DNA from: Muribaculaceae bacterium
GTDB lineage: Bacteria; Bacteroidota; Bacteroidia; Bacteroidales; Muribaculaceae
Direction of reading: 5' to 3'
Assembly (NCBI GenBank): GCA_014867205.1
Contig: WGUO01000022.1
Span: 3,179-67,178 of the forward strand
DNA length: 64,000 nucleotides
A program made the translations under genes and the position numbers. The notes under the pieces are model-generated. The model saw nothing but the letters and a program-made list of their open reading frames with translations, searched no databases and was not told the DNA's origin. Position 1 is the first letter of the stretch; every line of letters starts with the position of its first letter. Below, one piece after another: positions 25,431-32,706 of this stretch.

Positions 25431-26615
25431 TTATCTTCTACGTTTGAATGGTTTGTGGATGTATTGGTTTTCGAGAGCTTCTTCGCGGTGACGGCGTTCG
25501 TCGTTCCAGTCCAGGTCGTTGGATGTGCCGCCTCCGCCGGTTGTCTCTACAACAGCCGGCCCCATAAGAAGATTGACGATTACTGACAATGGAATCAGGC
25601 TAATTTCTGATGGCTCTGAGGGGGTGCTATTGGGTAGCACTCCCTCACCCGGCTCTTTCTCAGAAGGGGACATCGTTTCGGTGACCCTCTCAGCCGTTGT
25701 AACCTGCTGTTTTCGGGAGAGGGGGGCCAAAACGGACCTCCCCTCGTTGAGGTCTTGATATGGAGCTTTCCCCGTTTTATATTCAGTAACTTGTTGATCC
25801 CGAGAGGGGGTCTTCAGAACACCGACCTCCACATTGGGCAATTCTCCGAACTTCGCCGCAAGCTTACCATAGGTGAGTTTCTGCTTGGAGAGTTTGGAAC
25901 CGGCAAACCGCCATCCGTCTTTGGCGAATGATATGCCACGGACATCACCGGTTGTACGGTTGAAACTGAAACACGCTTCGATGCCCTGAGCCTCCAGCGC
26001 TTGCTGAAATTCAGACCATGATGAAGAACTCTCAGCAGCTGCGATGGCTGCCGTTTTGATGTCAAAACGGGCTCGTTGAACGGAGAGCAATCTGTCGCGG
26101 TTGACCTTCTCGCCTGATGAGTTTCCGAATGTTAGTCCGTGGCGAAGTTTGATTTCACGGCAGATGTCAGCACTACGAAGCTGCTCATTGTATGCGGAGA
26201 TCACACTGCCGTCGAGAGCGATGCGACTATACACAAGGTGACAATGCGGATGTGGTTTGTCGAAGTGACGCGCTGCGATGTACTGGGCGTTTGTTATGCC
26301 CATGCCCCGGAGCCATTCTTCGACGAGTTGCGCCATGTAACGGTCGCCTTCCTCGTTATCGGGAAACAGATGGGCGTCCTCAGGCGAGAAAGAGATGGAC
26401 ACATGTTTTACCGGTTTACCGATGTGATGAATCTTTCCGTTGCGGTCAGGACGTCGAAGTTGAGTATTGAAACTGTCAGCGATCGTCTCATTGGAAACAA
26501 CACAGACACCCTGAAACGACAGCAGCCGTCCGCGTTTCTCATCGCTCTTGATGTCGTTGGCATAGCTAACCAATCCGGTGAAATCTACGCGTTTTTTGAA
26601 TTTTGCTATCATCAC
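25431..26615 (-). CDS. Relaxase / mobilization nuclease (MobA/VirD2-type)
   Basis: 394 aa. The N-terminal relaxase domain has a candidate catalytic Tyr in GLVSYAND, KHVSISFSPED and the metal-binding three-histidine block RHFDKPHPHCHLVYSRI. It nicks the element's transfer origin and leads the strand into the recipient using another element's secretion machinery. The C-terminal third is proline/serine-rich with two similar PSRDQQVT and LSRKQQVT units. The DNA there carries repeated GAGAGGGGG-like tracts and a 12-bp hairpin (25618-25646). It overlaps mobC by 4 bp. Confidence 0.9.
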   Translation of the reverse strand: MMIAKFKKRVDFTGLVSYANDIKSDEKRGRLLSFQGVCVVSNETIADSFNTQLRRPDRNGKIHHIGKPVKHVSISFSPEDAHLFPDNEEGDRYMAQLVEEWLRGMGITNAQYIAARHFDKPHPHCHLVYSRIALDGSVISAYNEQLRSADICREIKLRHGLTFGNSSGEKVNRDRLLSVQRARFDIKTAAIAAAESSSSWSEFQQALEAQGIEACFSFNRTTGDVRGISFAKDGWRFAGSKLSKQKLTYGKLAAKFGELPNVEVGVLKTPSRDQQVTEYKTGKAPYQDLNEGRSVLAPLSRKQQVTTAERVTETMSPSEKEPGEGVLPNSTPSEPSEISLIPLSVIVNLLMGPAVVETTGGGGTSNDLDWNDERRHREEALENQYIHKPFKRRR

Positions 26616-26968
26616 ATTCGGAATTTGGAGAGTAAACTGAGCGTTGTTGTGAGCATACTATCAACTTTTGTCACCACCGTATCGAAGCCCATGCCGTTGG
26701 CGCATCGTGTGAGCTGGTTCAGGTTGTTGGCGATGCCCTGAAGTGAGCGTACCATCGCGTATTCTTCATCAGTAAGTGCCTTGCGGATAGGCGTACCCAT
26801 GACAGCACGGGTGATGAATCTGTTTAGCGAAAGCCCGGCTTCATGGGCCATGTCTTTTACTACGGCATAGTTGCCATCGTCGAGATGCAGCTTGATTTCG
26901 TTGCGGAGACGCTGCCACCCCGGTTTGGACTTGCGTCCACGTTTGGATTTCGGTTTATTCTGAGGCAT
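26612..26968 (-). CDS. mobC: MobC-like relaxosome protein
   Basis: 118 aa from the ATG at 26968 (MPQNKPKSKRGRKSKPGWQR); the frame is open further upstream but that part has no protein-like character. A basic tail is followed by a ribbon-helix-helix-like region and the conserved MobC end (VRSLQGIANNLNQLTRCANG). MobC proteins open the strands at oriT and help the relaxase. It overlaps the relaxase start by 4 bp. Confidence 0.85.
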   Translation of the reverse strand: MPQNKPKSKRGRKSKPGWQRLRNEIKLHLDDGNYAVVKDMAHEAGLSLNRFITRAVMGTPIRKALTDEEYAMVRSLQGIANNLNQLTRCANGMGFDTVVTKVDSMLTTTLSLLSKFRM

Positions 26969-27195
26969 AAGAATTGAGTTAGGAGGATTCAAAGAATAGA
27001 AATGGAGGGAAGGAGGATGGAGGAGACAAGGAGGAGGAAGCGGAATCAGAATGATTTCAAGAACGTGGCGTATTCGGCAACCATGAGGTTGACGGAGCCA
27101 ATTTTTATGGGACATAAAAAACAACCTTGCAATCCTCCTCCATCTTCACTTTCGTTGCGATTGCGGAGCACAGCTACAAACGGCTGACCTTCCGG
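26969..27195. other. Candidate transfer origin region upstream of mobC
   Basis: 227 bases without a gene. The plus strand has a purine tract built on GGAGG (about 27003-27040: AAGGAGGATGGAGGAG, AAGGAGGAGGAAG), and a complementary CAATCCTCCTCCATC lies at about 27130-27145, so a long stem could form. oriT of such elements usually lies directly upstream of mobC/mobA, which makes this the best place for it. No nick-site consensus is recognised. Confidence 0.35.
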
Positions 27196-27846
27196 CTACG
27201 GAGTCCTGTAAGTGGAGTTGGTGAAGATGACTTTGCCCATCATCTCGTTGAGGCGATCGGCTATGCGGTCGCCGTATCGTGGCCGTATCTCCTGTGGTGT
27301 CAAGTTGGTCGTAAGTATGGTATAGAGGTGCCGGTCGTAGCGCGTTGTCAGCAAATCCGTGATTGGATAGAGCACGTTGCCGTAGTCCATCACCTCAAGC
27401 GGCTCCGTACCGAAATCGTCGATGGCAAGCATCCGTTTATAACAGAGACTGCGCCATTCATCATAATCCTCTTTACAGACCCTCGCAAGGTCGCGGGCAT
27501 TGACAATCCGGATGGAATATCGCTCGGAGTAATAATCATCAACTTTGATTTCAAATTTATTGAGGATTTGCTGAAAGGCTTTCACAAAGGTAGTCTTGCC
27601 GTTGCCGCATCTGCCACAAAGCATCAGTCCGAATTTCGAATGGTTGCCGGTTAGCCATTCCGCAATCTGTTCAGTCTGTGTCATGAGGACTTCGCTCATT
27701 ATAAAAGTCTTGTCGCGGCGTTCAACTTCCGCCTTCACTCCGGCGAGAAGTACACGCATGGCATCCTCTTTCGAGAGCGGAAGCCTAAAACGCTCCTTCG
27801 TAGTCGGTCGCTGATTTAGCTGTGATTCCAGCAGGTCGGCGAGCAT
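27196..27846 (-). CDS. DnaC/IstB-like ATPase (helicase loader) of the element
   Basis: 216 aa from the ATG at 27846 (MLADLLESQLNQRPTTKERF); an ATG at 27870 would add eight residues. Walker A is GRCGNGKTT and Walker B is MLAIDDFGTEP, followed by a sensor-type TTNLTPQEI. Proteins of this type load the host replicative helicase, here probably at the element's own origin after excision or transfer. It overlaps the replication gene upstream by about 60 bp. Confidence 0.82.
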   Translation of the reverse strand: MLADLLESQLNQRPTTKERFRLPLSKEDAMRVLLAGVKAEVERRDKTFIMSEVLMTQTEQIAEWLTGNHSKFGLMLCGRCGNGKTTFVKAFQQILNKFEIKVDDYYSERYSIRIVNARDLARVCKEDYDEWRSLCYKRMLAIDDFGTEPLEVMDYGNVLYPITDLLTTRYDRHLYTILTTNLTPQEIRPRYGDRIADRLNEMMGKVIFTNSTYRTP

Positions 27847-28567
27847 TATTGGATGGTTGGTTTGTTGCATAAGTTGTCAGTTTGAGAGTTGTTTTGTTTT
27901 TATTGATTGGTTGTTTTTTAATCCAGTTCACGAAATATCTGCGGCAATCATCTTCTTCCCTCCCTTTCGTTCCTTGGCAACGGAGATAGCGGAAGAAGTT
28001 GCCGAGATATGATTTCAGTTCCGGCAATTCGATTTGACAGGAGGGTGAAAGAAGGGAAATGATTTCACGGAGCCAAGGTTCATCGTTAACCAGCAAATGC
28101 TCAAGTTCTTCCAAACTCAAAATCTTCACATCGCCTATATTATTAGAAGAATAATTTTTATCTTTAATCTTTCTATCTTCTATATTATAGGGTGTCAAGC
28201 TGTCCGGAAAAACAACTGTCGAGCCATCCGGCAAGGTTTCCGTCAAATCATCCTGCAAACATTCCGTCAAGCCATCAGTCAAGACAAGTGAATACATAGG
28301 ATGGGAGCCTTTCCCCGTTCCTTTAGAATAGGTGATGAGATTCCGGTCCCGCAATGACTCACGGGCGTTGACAACGGTCTGCCGTGTCACCTGAATCGCA
28401 GTGCTGATTACCGAAGTAGGACACTTGAACGGCATCTGCCATCGGCGGCTGTTCGCCCGGTCAATGAGGAAGAAGTACATCGCAATCGCCGCCGTCGAAA
28501 ACGGCTCGTACTCGTCCTCCCGCCAGAATGAGCTGATGAGATTGTAGATGTTCACGCCTTTAGTCAT
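27785..28567 (-). CDS. Replication-type winged-helix protein with internal 8-aa repeats
   Basis: 260 aa. The N-terminal 100 residues form a winged helix-turn-helix (TSVISTAIQVTRQTVVNARE, then NLITYSKGTGKGSHPMYSLV). The C-terminal region (about 160-225) contains YLGNFFRYLRCQGTKGREED, as seen in DUF7833-type proteins that accompany DnaC-like ATPases in Bacteroidales mobile elements. Between them lies a tandem repeat with period 8 (DGLTECLQ, DDLTETLP, DGSTVVFP, DSLT), encoded by 24-bp DNA repeats. The likely role is origin recognition. It is preceded by, and overlaps, a small HTH gene. Confidence 0.72.
   Translation of the reverse strand: MTKGVNIYNLISSFWREDEYEPFSTAAIAMYFFLIDRANSRRWQMPFKCPTSVISTAIQVTRQTVVNARESLRDRNLITYSKGTGKGSHPMYSLVLTDGLTECLQDDLTETLPDGSTVVFPDSLTPYNIEDRKIKDKNYSSNNIGDVKILSLEELEHLLVNDEPWLREIISLLSPSCQIELPELKSYLGNFFRYLRCQGTKGREEDDCRRYFVNWIKKQPINKNKTTLKLTTYATNQPSNNARRPAGITAKSATDYEGAF
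28194..28283. repeat. 24-bp iteron-like tandem repeats inside the replication gene
   Basis: Four units with 24-bp period start at 28194, 28218, 28242 and 28266 (last one partial), each beginning GTCAAG/GTCGAG/GTCAAA and followed by C(C/T)ATCC-like bases. The period, number and place inside a replication gene resemble plasmid iterons. Confidence 0.65.
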
Positions 28568-28796
28568 GATTGCCTGTTTTGCGTAGATACTCGTTTACCC
28601 GCGCCTTGATTTCATCATGAGAGGAAATACGGACGCTTGTCAAGTAGGCGTCGAGATCTTCAGGGTCGAAGTAACAGAGTTTGCCGTTTGGCTTATACAT
28701 GGGGATGATGCGGTTCATCATCATCTTGCGGAGGAAAGAAAGCGAGATGCCGAGATACTGGGCGGCTTCCTTGGAGGTTAGCAGTTTTCTTTGCAT
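28560..28796 (-). CDS. Small helix-turn-helix protein (excisionase/MerR-like fold)
   Basis: 78 aa. LLTSKEAAQYLGISLSFLRK is a typical HTH_17 start and GKLCYFDPEDLDAYLTS its end. In Bacteroides elements such proteins act as excisionase-like factors or regulators of the mobilization genes. It overlaps the replication gene by 8 bp and is the first gene of the replication/mobilization run. Confidence 0.82.
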   Translation of the reverse strand: MQRKLLTSKEAAQYLGISLSFLRKMMMNRIIPMYKPNGKLCYFDPEDLDAYLTSVRISSHDEIKARVNEYLRKTGNHD

Positions 28797-28878
28797 ATTT
28801 TATTGTTGAGTTTTCGTAAATACTTTTGGAAATACCAGGGTACTCTTGGCATGCGTTGAATACCTTTTGTTTCCGATG

Positions 28879-28908
28879 CAAAGTTACTGCCACTTCATAG
28901 TGGCACCA
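28879..28908 (-). promoter_or_regulatory. Promoter with internal palindrome for the replication/mobilization run
   Basis: On the minus strand the -7 box is TAACTTTG (28879-28886); the -33 region near 28906-28908 is weak (TGG). A perfect inverted repeat GCCACT-TCAT-AGTGGC (28889-28904) fills the spacer, where a bound repressor would block polymerase. Confidence 0.5.
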
Positions 28909-29021
28909 TGTGGGCGCTTTGTGTCGAAATATAAAAAATGCAAACGCACTATATGCTGATAAGTAGCAATATAGCGCGTTGAAAGCTTTGGAAATTTTAC
29001 TCCGTTGTGTCGGACTTGTGA

Positions 29022-29432
29022 TTAGCGTGGGCCGCGTCTCATGTCATTCCAGATTTTGACCGCATTATTGATGCTGTCACGAAATTCTATGTTGACCGGA
29101 ACATCGGATCTTGCATCGTCAAGACGATGGCTTTTGTAATATGCTTCGCTGATTCCGCAACGTTTCAAGAACAAAGACGACCATTCCTTAGCGAGTGCCG
29201 AGGGTGAAATTAGTTTCTCAACGGCATACACCATATAGCAGATATGGAGCTGCTTGAATTTGAGGGGACGGAAGAAGTCCTGCTCTAACCTCATGTTCAT
29301 ATGAACGCTGAACATTATAGGTGTGGTGAACTCAAACAGGAACTCATTGCAGGCATCATAAAGACAGTTGCAGAGTTTCGCCGACACTGTATCGCGGAAC
29401 TGCTCGGCGTCTTTCATCAATATCTTCTTCAT
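29022..29432 (-). CDS. Unrecognised 136-aa protein (second of an unknown pair)
   Basis: 136 aa, overlapping the 202-aa gene upstream by 4 bp. It appears helical and soluble (LCNCLYDACNEFLFEFTTPI; LHICYMVYAVEKLISPSALA) and ends in a basic tail. No known motif is visible. It lies between the right end of the element and the replication genes, a place where small cargo such as toxin-antitoxin or anti-defence genes is common; no function is claimed. Confidence 0.65.
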   Translation of the reverse strand: MKKILMKDAEQFRDTVSAKLCNCLYDACNEFLFEFTTPIMFSVHMNMRLEQDFFRPLKFKQLHICYMVYAVEKLISPSALAKEWSSLFLKRCGISEAYYKSHRLDDARSDVPVNIEFRDSINNAVKIWNDMRRGPR

Positions 29433-30037
29433 GAGCCGCCCTCCCTGATTCGTTTGATGTCGGTAAGTATCGCGATGGCGATGTCACGGTATCGAATAAT
29501 GACTGCTTCCAGAAAGTCAGCTCTGAATCGAAATACTGGAGCACTGTCTTTGTTGGCCTGCTCATACTCGGTGTATAACTTCCGAACCACCTTTTGCCGT
29601 TCATCATGTTCTGCTTTGGCTTCCTCACATTTTATTTCTGCTTCTTGATATTCTGGAGAATCGAGATCAAGATAGTCAAGTCGGTTATTGAGCTGGCAAT
29701 ATTCTTTCCAATATATGTTCAGCTCTTTATTCGCCTCGAGGAATCTGTCATAATAGGGTCGGGGGTAATTCTGAGCAATAGCTCTAAAATCGATATTCTT
29801 TAGCAGAGGCAAACCGAGATCTAAGAACCGCTCAGACTCTTCTTCAATTGCGATAGCCAATTTCTCCAAATCATCAATATTGGATACTGCCAGCTCTTCT
29901 GCTTCATCGATAAGATTATTCGGCTCGGGCAACTCATCATAAATCGTAACTATTGACAAAGCATCTTCAAAGGACAAGTTCTGTCCTTCGGCAATTCTAT
30001 TAACGGCGATAAGATTTTGAACAATCTCGTTTATCAT
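29429..30037 (-). CDS. Unrecognised 202-aa acidic, helical protein (first of an unknown pair)
   Basis: 202 aa, rich in Glu/Asp and Leu, with long predicted helices (LIDEAEELAVSNIDDLEKLA; YQEAEIKCEEAKAEHDERQK). No signal peptide, membrane segment or catalytic motif is seen. It starts about 90 bases inside the right arm repeat and is transcribed leftwards together with the 136-aa gene. Confidence 0.65.
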   Translation of the reverse strand: MINEIVQNLIAVNRIAEGQNLSFEDALSIVTIYDELPEPNNLIDEAEELAVSNIDDLEKLAIAIEEESERFLDLGLPLLKNIDFRAIAQNYPRPYYDRFLEANKELNIYWKEYCQLNNRLDYLDLDSPEYQEAEIKCEEAKAEHDERQKVVRKLYTEYEQANKDSAPVFRFRADFLEAVIIRYRDIAIAILTDIKRIREGGS

Positions 30038-30126
30038 GCGGAGAAGTGTTTGGGAAAAGTTACGGCAATCCCTTCAATATAACAACAATGAGAATTCCCT
30101 TTGGTTCTCTTTAATAGTAAACCATG

Positions 30127-30155
30127 TGTTGTTTTTGGCTACCCTTTGGCTACCC
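30127..30155 (+). repeat. 29-bp terminal repeat, right copy (candidate integrase arm site)
   Basis: Identical to 5333-5361, with two copies of TTTGGCTACCC, and 48 bases inside the right attachment core. Confidence 0.7.
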
Positions 30156-30169
30156 AATTATACGAAAAT

Positions 30170-30195
30170 AGCTGATAGTCATGCGATTATCAGCT
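30170..30195. repeat. Stem-loop next to the right attachment core
   Basis: AGCTGATA and TATCAGCT form perfect arms around a 10-base loop, ending 7 bases before the core. The left core has a related stem-loop at 5171-5194 (shared GATAGTCAT and similar bases). Confidence 0.6.
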
Positions 30196-30202
30196 ATTCT
30201 AT

Positions 30203-30216
30203 GAGCCGCGAGTGGG
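30203..30216. other. Right attachment core (3' end of tRNA-Thr)
   Basis: GAGCCGCGAGTGGG, identical to 5203-5216. Integration here rebuilds the 3' end of the tRNA gene. Confidence 0.8.
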
Positions 30217-30276
30217 ACTCGAACCCACGACCTTTTCGTTACGAATGAAATGCTCTACCAACTGAGCTATTGCGGC
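30204..30276 (-). tRNA. tRNA-Thr, anticodon CGT
   Basis: A 73-nt cloverleaf on the minus strand: acceptor GCCGCAA with TCGCGGC, D arm GCTCAGTTGGTAGAGC, anticodon loop TTCGTAA (CGT, reads ACG), T arm GTGGG-TTCGAGT-CCCAC, discriminator T. No CCA is encoded. Two A-C mismatches are visible, at 6-67 in the acceptor stem and 31-39 in the anticodon stem. The 3' strand is the integration core of the element to its left. Confidence 0.9.
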
Positions 30277-30325
30277 TGATTGCGTCAGGAGTGCCGACAT
30301 GTCGCGGCATTTCCGTTTGCAAATG

Positions 30326-30357
30326 CAAAGTTAATAAATATTTCCGATTCAGCCCAA
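30326..30357 (-). promoter_or_regulatory. Promoter of tRNA-Thr
   Basis: On the minus strand: TTG (30355-30357), 21 bases, then TAACTTTG (30326-30333), about 50 bases upstream of the mature tRNA 5' end. Confidence 0.55.
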
Positions 30358-30454
30358 TTTTCTTCGTTAAAATTCCCAAAAACAAATCCTATAAATTCCA
30401 ATAAGAAGTGCAACGGCATTTTGCCGCTCTCATCCCCCTCGACCCCAATACAAA

Positions 30455-31210
30455 TCACTTCAGGAAGCGCTTGGCGCGGAGAAGGTCAAGGAATCGGGCG
30501 GAGAATTCCTCGTTCATCGAGCGCGGATAGCGCACGTCGGTGAATACCTGCGCCAGCGTCTGCTTGCCGTTCTCCTCGATATACTGACGGTTGGGGATGT
30601 ATTCATCTTTGGCTTTGAAATGTTCAATCACCTCCGCGTCGCTGTCATCGCGATACCGCTCCTCGTGGACCACCGCCTTAAGCGGCAGCCGCTCGGTCTC
30701 CACACCCTCGCCGTCGGGCCAGCCCAACGTGATGCAGGCCACCGGAACGCACAGATCCGGAAGGTTCAGGGCCTTCGAGATTATGTCGGCGTTGTATGTG
30801 ACGGTGCCGAGATAGCAGGTGCCGAGCCCCTGACTCTCCGCCATAGCCACAATCTGCTGCGCGAATATCGTGGCGTCGGCCACGGCGTTCATGAACGACA
30901 GGAAATTATCGTAGCCGGGATCGGCGTCGCTCAACTCACACCACCGCGTGAAACGGTTGAAGTCGGCGCAGACAGTCAGCACCACCGGCGCCTCCGTCAC
31001 CATCGGCTGGTTGAAATGCGCCGGGGCAAGCGCACGCTTTCCCTCCTCACTTCGCGTCACGATCACCGAATAGAGCTGCATGTTGCCGCATGTCGGAGCA
31101 CGCATCGCCGCCTCAAGAATGGAGTCGAGTAGTTCTTGGCTTACCTCTCTGGGGGAGTAGCGGCGGATGCTCCTGCGCTCCGCAAAAACTTTCATCATAT
31201 CCTTATCCAT
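30455..31210 (-). CDS. NfsA-type NAD(P)H-dependent nitroreductase
   Basis: 251 aa. FMN-binding start ERRSIRRYSPREVSQELLD, then AAMRAPTCGNMQLYSVIV; GLGTCYLGTVTYNADIISKA in the middle; and the C-terminal extension (YRDDSDAEVIEHFKAKDEYI) typical of NfsA/flavin reductase P-like enzymes. A cytoplasmic flavoenzyme that reduces nitro groups, quinones or flavins. It follows the C1 peptidase gene by 5 bases on the same strand and may share its transcript. Confidence 0.88.
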   Translation of the reverse strand: MDKDMMKVFAERRSIRRYSPREVSQELLDSILEAAMRAPTCGNMQLYSVIVTRSEEGKRALAPAHFNQPMVTEAPVVLTVCADFNRFTRWCELSDADPGYDNFLSFMNAVADATIFAQQIVAMAESQGLGTCYLGTVTYNADIISKALNLPDLCVPVACITLGWPDGEGVETERLPLKAVVHEERYRDDSDAEVIEHFKAKDEYIPNRQYIEENGKQTLAQVFTDVRYPRSMNEEFSARFLDLLRAKRFLK

Positions 31211-31215
31211 GGCGA

Positions 31216-32646
31216 TTACTCATCAAAGTTGAACATGGGGTCCCAGGCAGGCAGAAGCACCGGCTTCTGCTTCAGAATCTCAAGCGTGGCAGGAGTGGCA
31301 TACTTCTTGTCGACCACCAGGCGGAACATATACTCATCAAACCAGCGGTCGCTCATGATGAGGTGGCCGCCGTTGGGACCATCGCCCCAACTGTTCTCGA
31401 CCATCCACTTGCGGGGCTTCCCCTCGGCGTCGAGATCGACGGCCACAAGAGTCATGGCGTGCGATGACGCGCTGGCAAATGTGCGTATGCGGTCGGCCTT
31501 GTCCATGCCGAACTTTGCGCCCATCAGCGACTCATAGTCGAAGTTGGCGGGGTCGAGCACACCACGGTCGCGGTCGAGGAACTTGCCGACGTCGCACGAG
31601 AAGTACATCATCGTGCTGTCCTTGATTGAGTTGATGGCCATCTCCTTGATCTCCTCGACGGGCAGGTTGACGTAGGTCCAGTTGTCGCCGTCGTATGAGT
31701 GACGGTCGAAGTCTATCTCGTAGAGGCGGTGATAGGGGCGCGTCGGGTCGTTCATCAGCATGACATAGTTGTGCTGCAGGTCATTGCCGGCATACTCCTT
31801 GTAGAACTGCTGCGGCGTGTAGCGGCGCGTGTGAACTGCGTTGCCATCCTTGTCTCGCCGTGTCCACTCGAACTCTGTCGGAGGCTCGCCGATCGTCAGT
31901 GCAAGCATGCGGTATATCTCTGCAAGCATATTCGACTTGCGCTCGTAGGTCTCCTTGTCGCTTCGCTTATCGGCACGCATCTGCCGGAGTTCGAGTCCAT
32001 CCTCACGCAACTTATCAGACAGCAACTTGTTGAGTCGCGATGTATTCTCGGCAGAGAACGACTCGGCCATCACCTCGGCGGGAACGACGCCATACTTCAT
32101 TATGTTGTCGGCCACTCCGGTAAACTGTCCCCCGTCGCTCAGCGGATTGCGTAGCATCCACTCTACCATCTTGTCGTCAAGCGGACGGTCGGCATAGTCG
32201 AGCATCCCCTGCAGGAAGAGATTCGACTTCTCGAGCTGGTCGTAGAAGAAGTTGTAAGCCTGCGAGAGCTTGAGTTCGCCGAGATTGTTCTTAGCCATCA
32301 TCTGCGAGCGGAGCACATTGAGCCCGGTGAAAAGCCAGCAGCGGCCTGAGCGCTTCTGGTCGGTTATGCCGCTGCTCTTGACGCGATGCGAGAAATGGCT
32401 GTCAAGCGCGTTGCGGTTCTCAGCATTGAGCGCAAGCACGTCGATTGACGTACCCGCCATTGCATTGCGCAGCGCACGGTTGGAGGCATTATCCTCATAG
32501 CGTGCCTTCATCTGCTCGAGCATGGCCGGACTTATCCCGGCATCGGGTCTGGCCGCGTGGCCGGCTAACGTTACGGCACCAATGGCAAAGGCGAGAGCAA
32601 GGCTGCGCAGAGGCATGCCTGTCCGTTTGTTCTCATGTAGTCTCAT
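31216..32646 (-). CDS. C1B-family cysteine peptidase (aminopeptidase C / bleomycin hydrolase-like), exported
   Basis: 476 aa. A hydrophobic signal sequence (about residues 11-31, MPLRSLALAFAIGAVTLAGH) precedes the enzyme, unlike cytosolic PepC. Catalytic triad: Cys 103 in SGRCWLF with Gln 97 before it, His in SSHAMTLVAVDLD, Asn in WMVENSWGD. Bacteroidales often carry such exported C1B peptidases, thought to trim peptides in the periplasm. An ATG at 32616 is an alternative start with a shorter leader. Confidence 0.9.
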   Translation of the reverse strand: MRLHENKRTGMPLRSLALAFAIGAVTLAGHAARPDAGISPAMLEQMKARYEDNASNRALRNAMAGTSIDVLALNAENRNALDSHFSHRVKSSGITDQKRSGRCWLFTGLNVLRSQMMAKNNLGELKLSQAYNFFYDQLEKSNLFLQGMLDYADRPLDDKMVEWMLRNPLSDGGQFTGVADNIMKYGVVPAEVMAESFSAENTSRLNKLLSDKLREDGLELRQMRADKRSDKETYERKSNMLAEIYRMLALTIGEPPTEFEWTRRDKDGNAVHTRRYTPQQFYKEYAGNDLQHNYVMLMNDPTRPYHRLYEIDFDRHSYDGDNWTYVNLPVEEIKEMAINSIKDSTMMYFSCDVGKFLDRDRGVLDPANFDYESLMGAKFGMDKADRIRTFASASSHAMTLVAVDLDAEGKPRKWMVENSWGDGPNGGHLIMSDRWFDEYMFRLVVDKKYATPATLEILKQKPVLLPAWDPMFNFDE

Positions 32647-32706
32647 AGATTCAGGTCTTTATTGAAAAACTGCCTAAAGTTACAACTTTCCCCGGCAATT
32701 TCCAAA

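Larger units (their letters stand above)
5203..30216. mobile_element. Integrative and mobilizable element in tRNA-Thr, carrying a defence operon (about 25.0 kb)
   Basis: The ends are set by a 14-bp perfect direct repeat, GAGCCGCGAGTGGG, at 5203-5216 and 30203-30216. The right copy is the 3' end of a tRNA-Thr gene and the left copy is an isolated duplicate of it. A second perfect repeat of 29 bp lies inside each end (5333-5361 and 30127-30155). Contents: tyrosine integrase at the left end; an eight-gene defence-type operon; then, on the opposite strand, relaxase, MobC, DnaC-like ATPase, replication protein, small HTH protein and two unknown genes. No type IV secretion genes are present, so transfer would need a helper: an integrative mobilizable element rather than a conjugative one. 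Confidence 0.85.

Noticed and set aside
28797..29021. Additional small gene between the HTH gene and the 136-aa gene
   Set aside because: The short frames there overlap the promoter and palindrome at 28879-28908 and show no protein-like composition.
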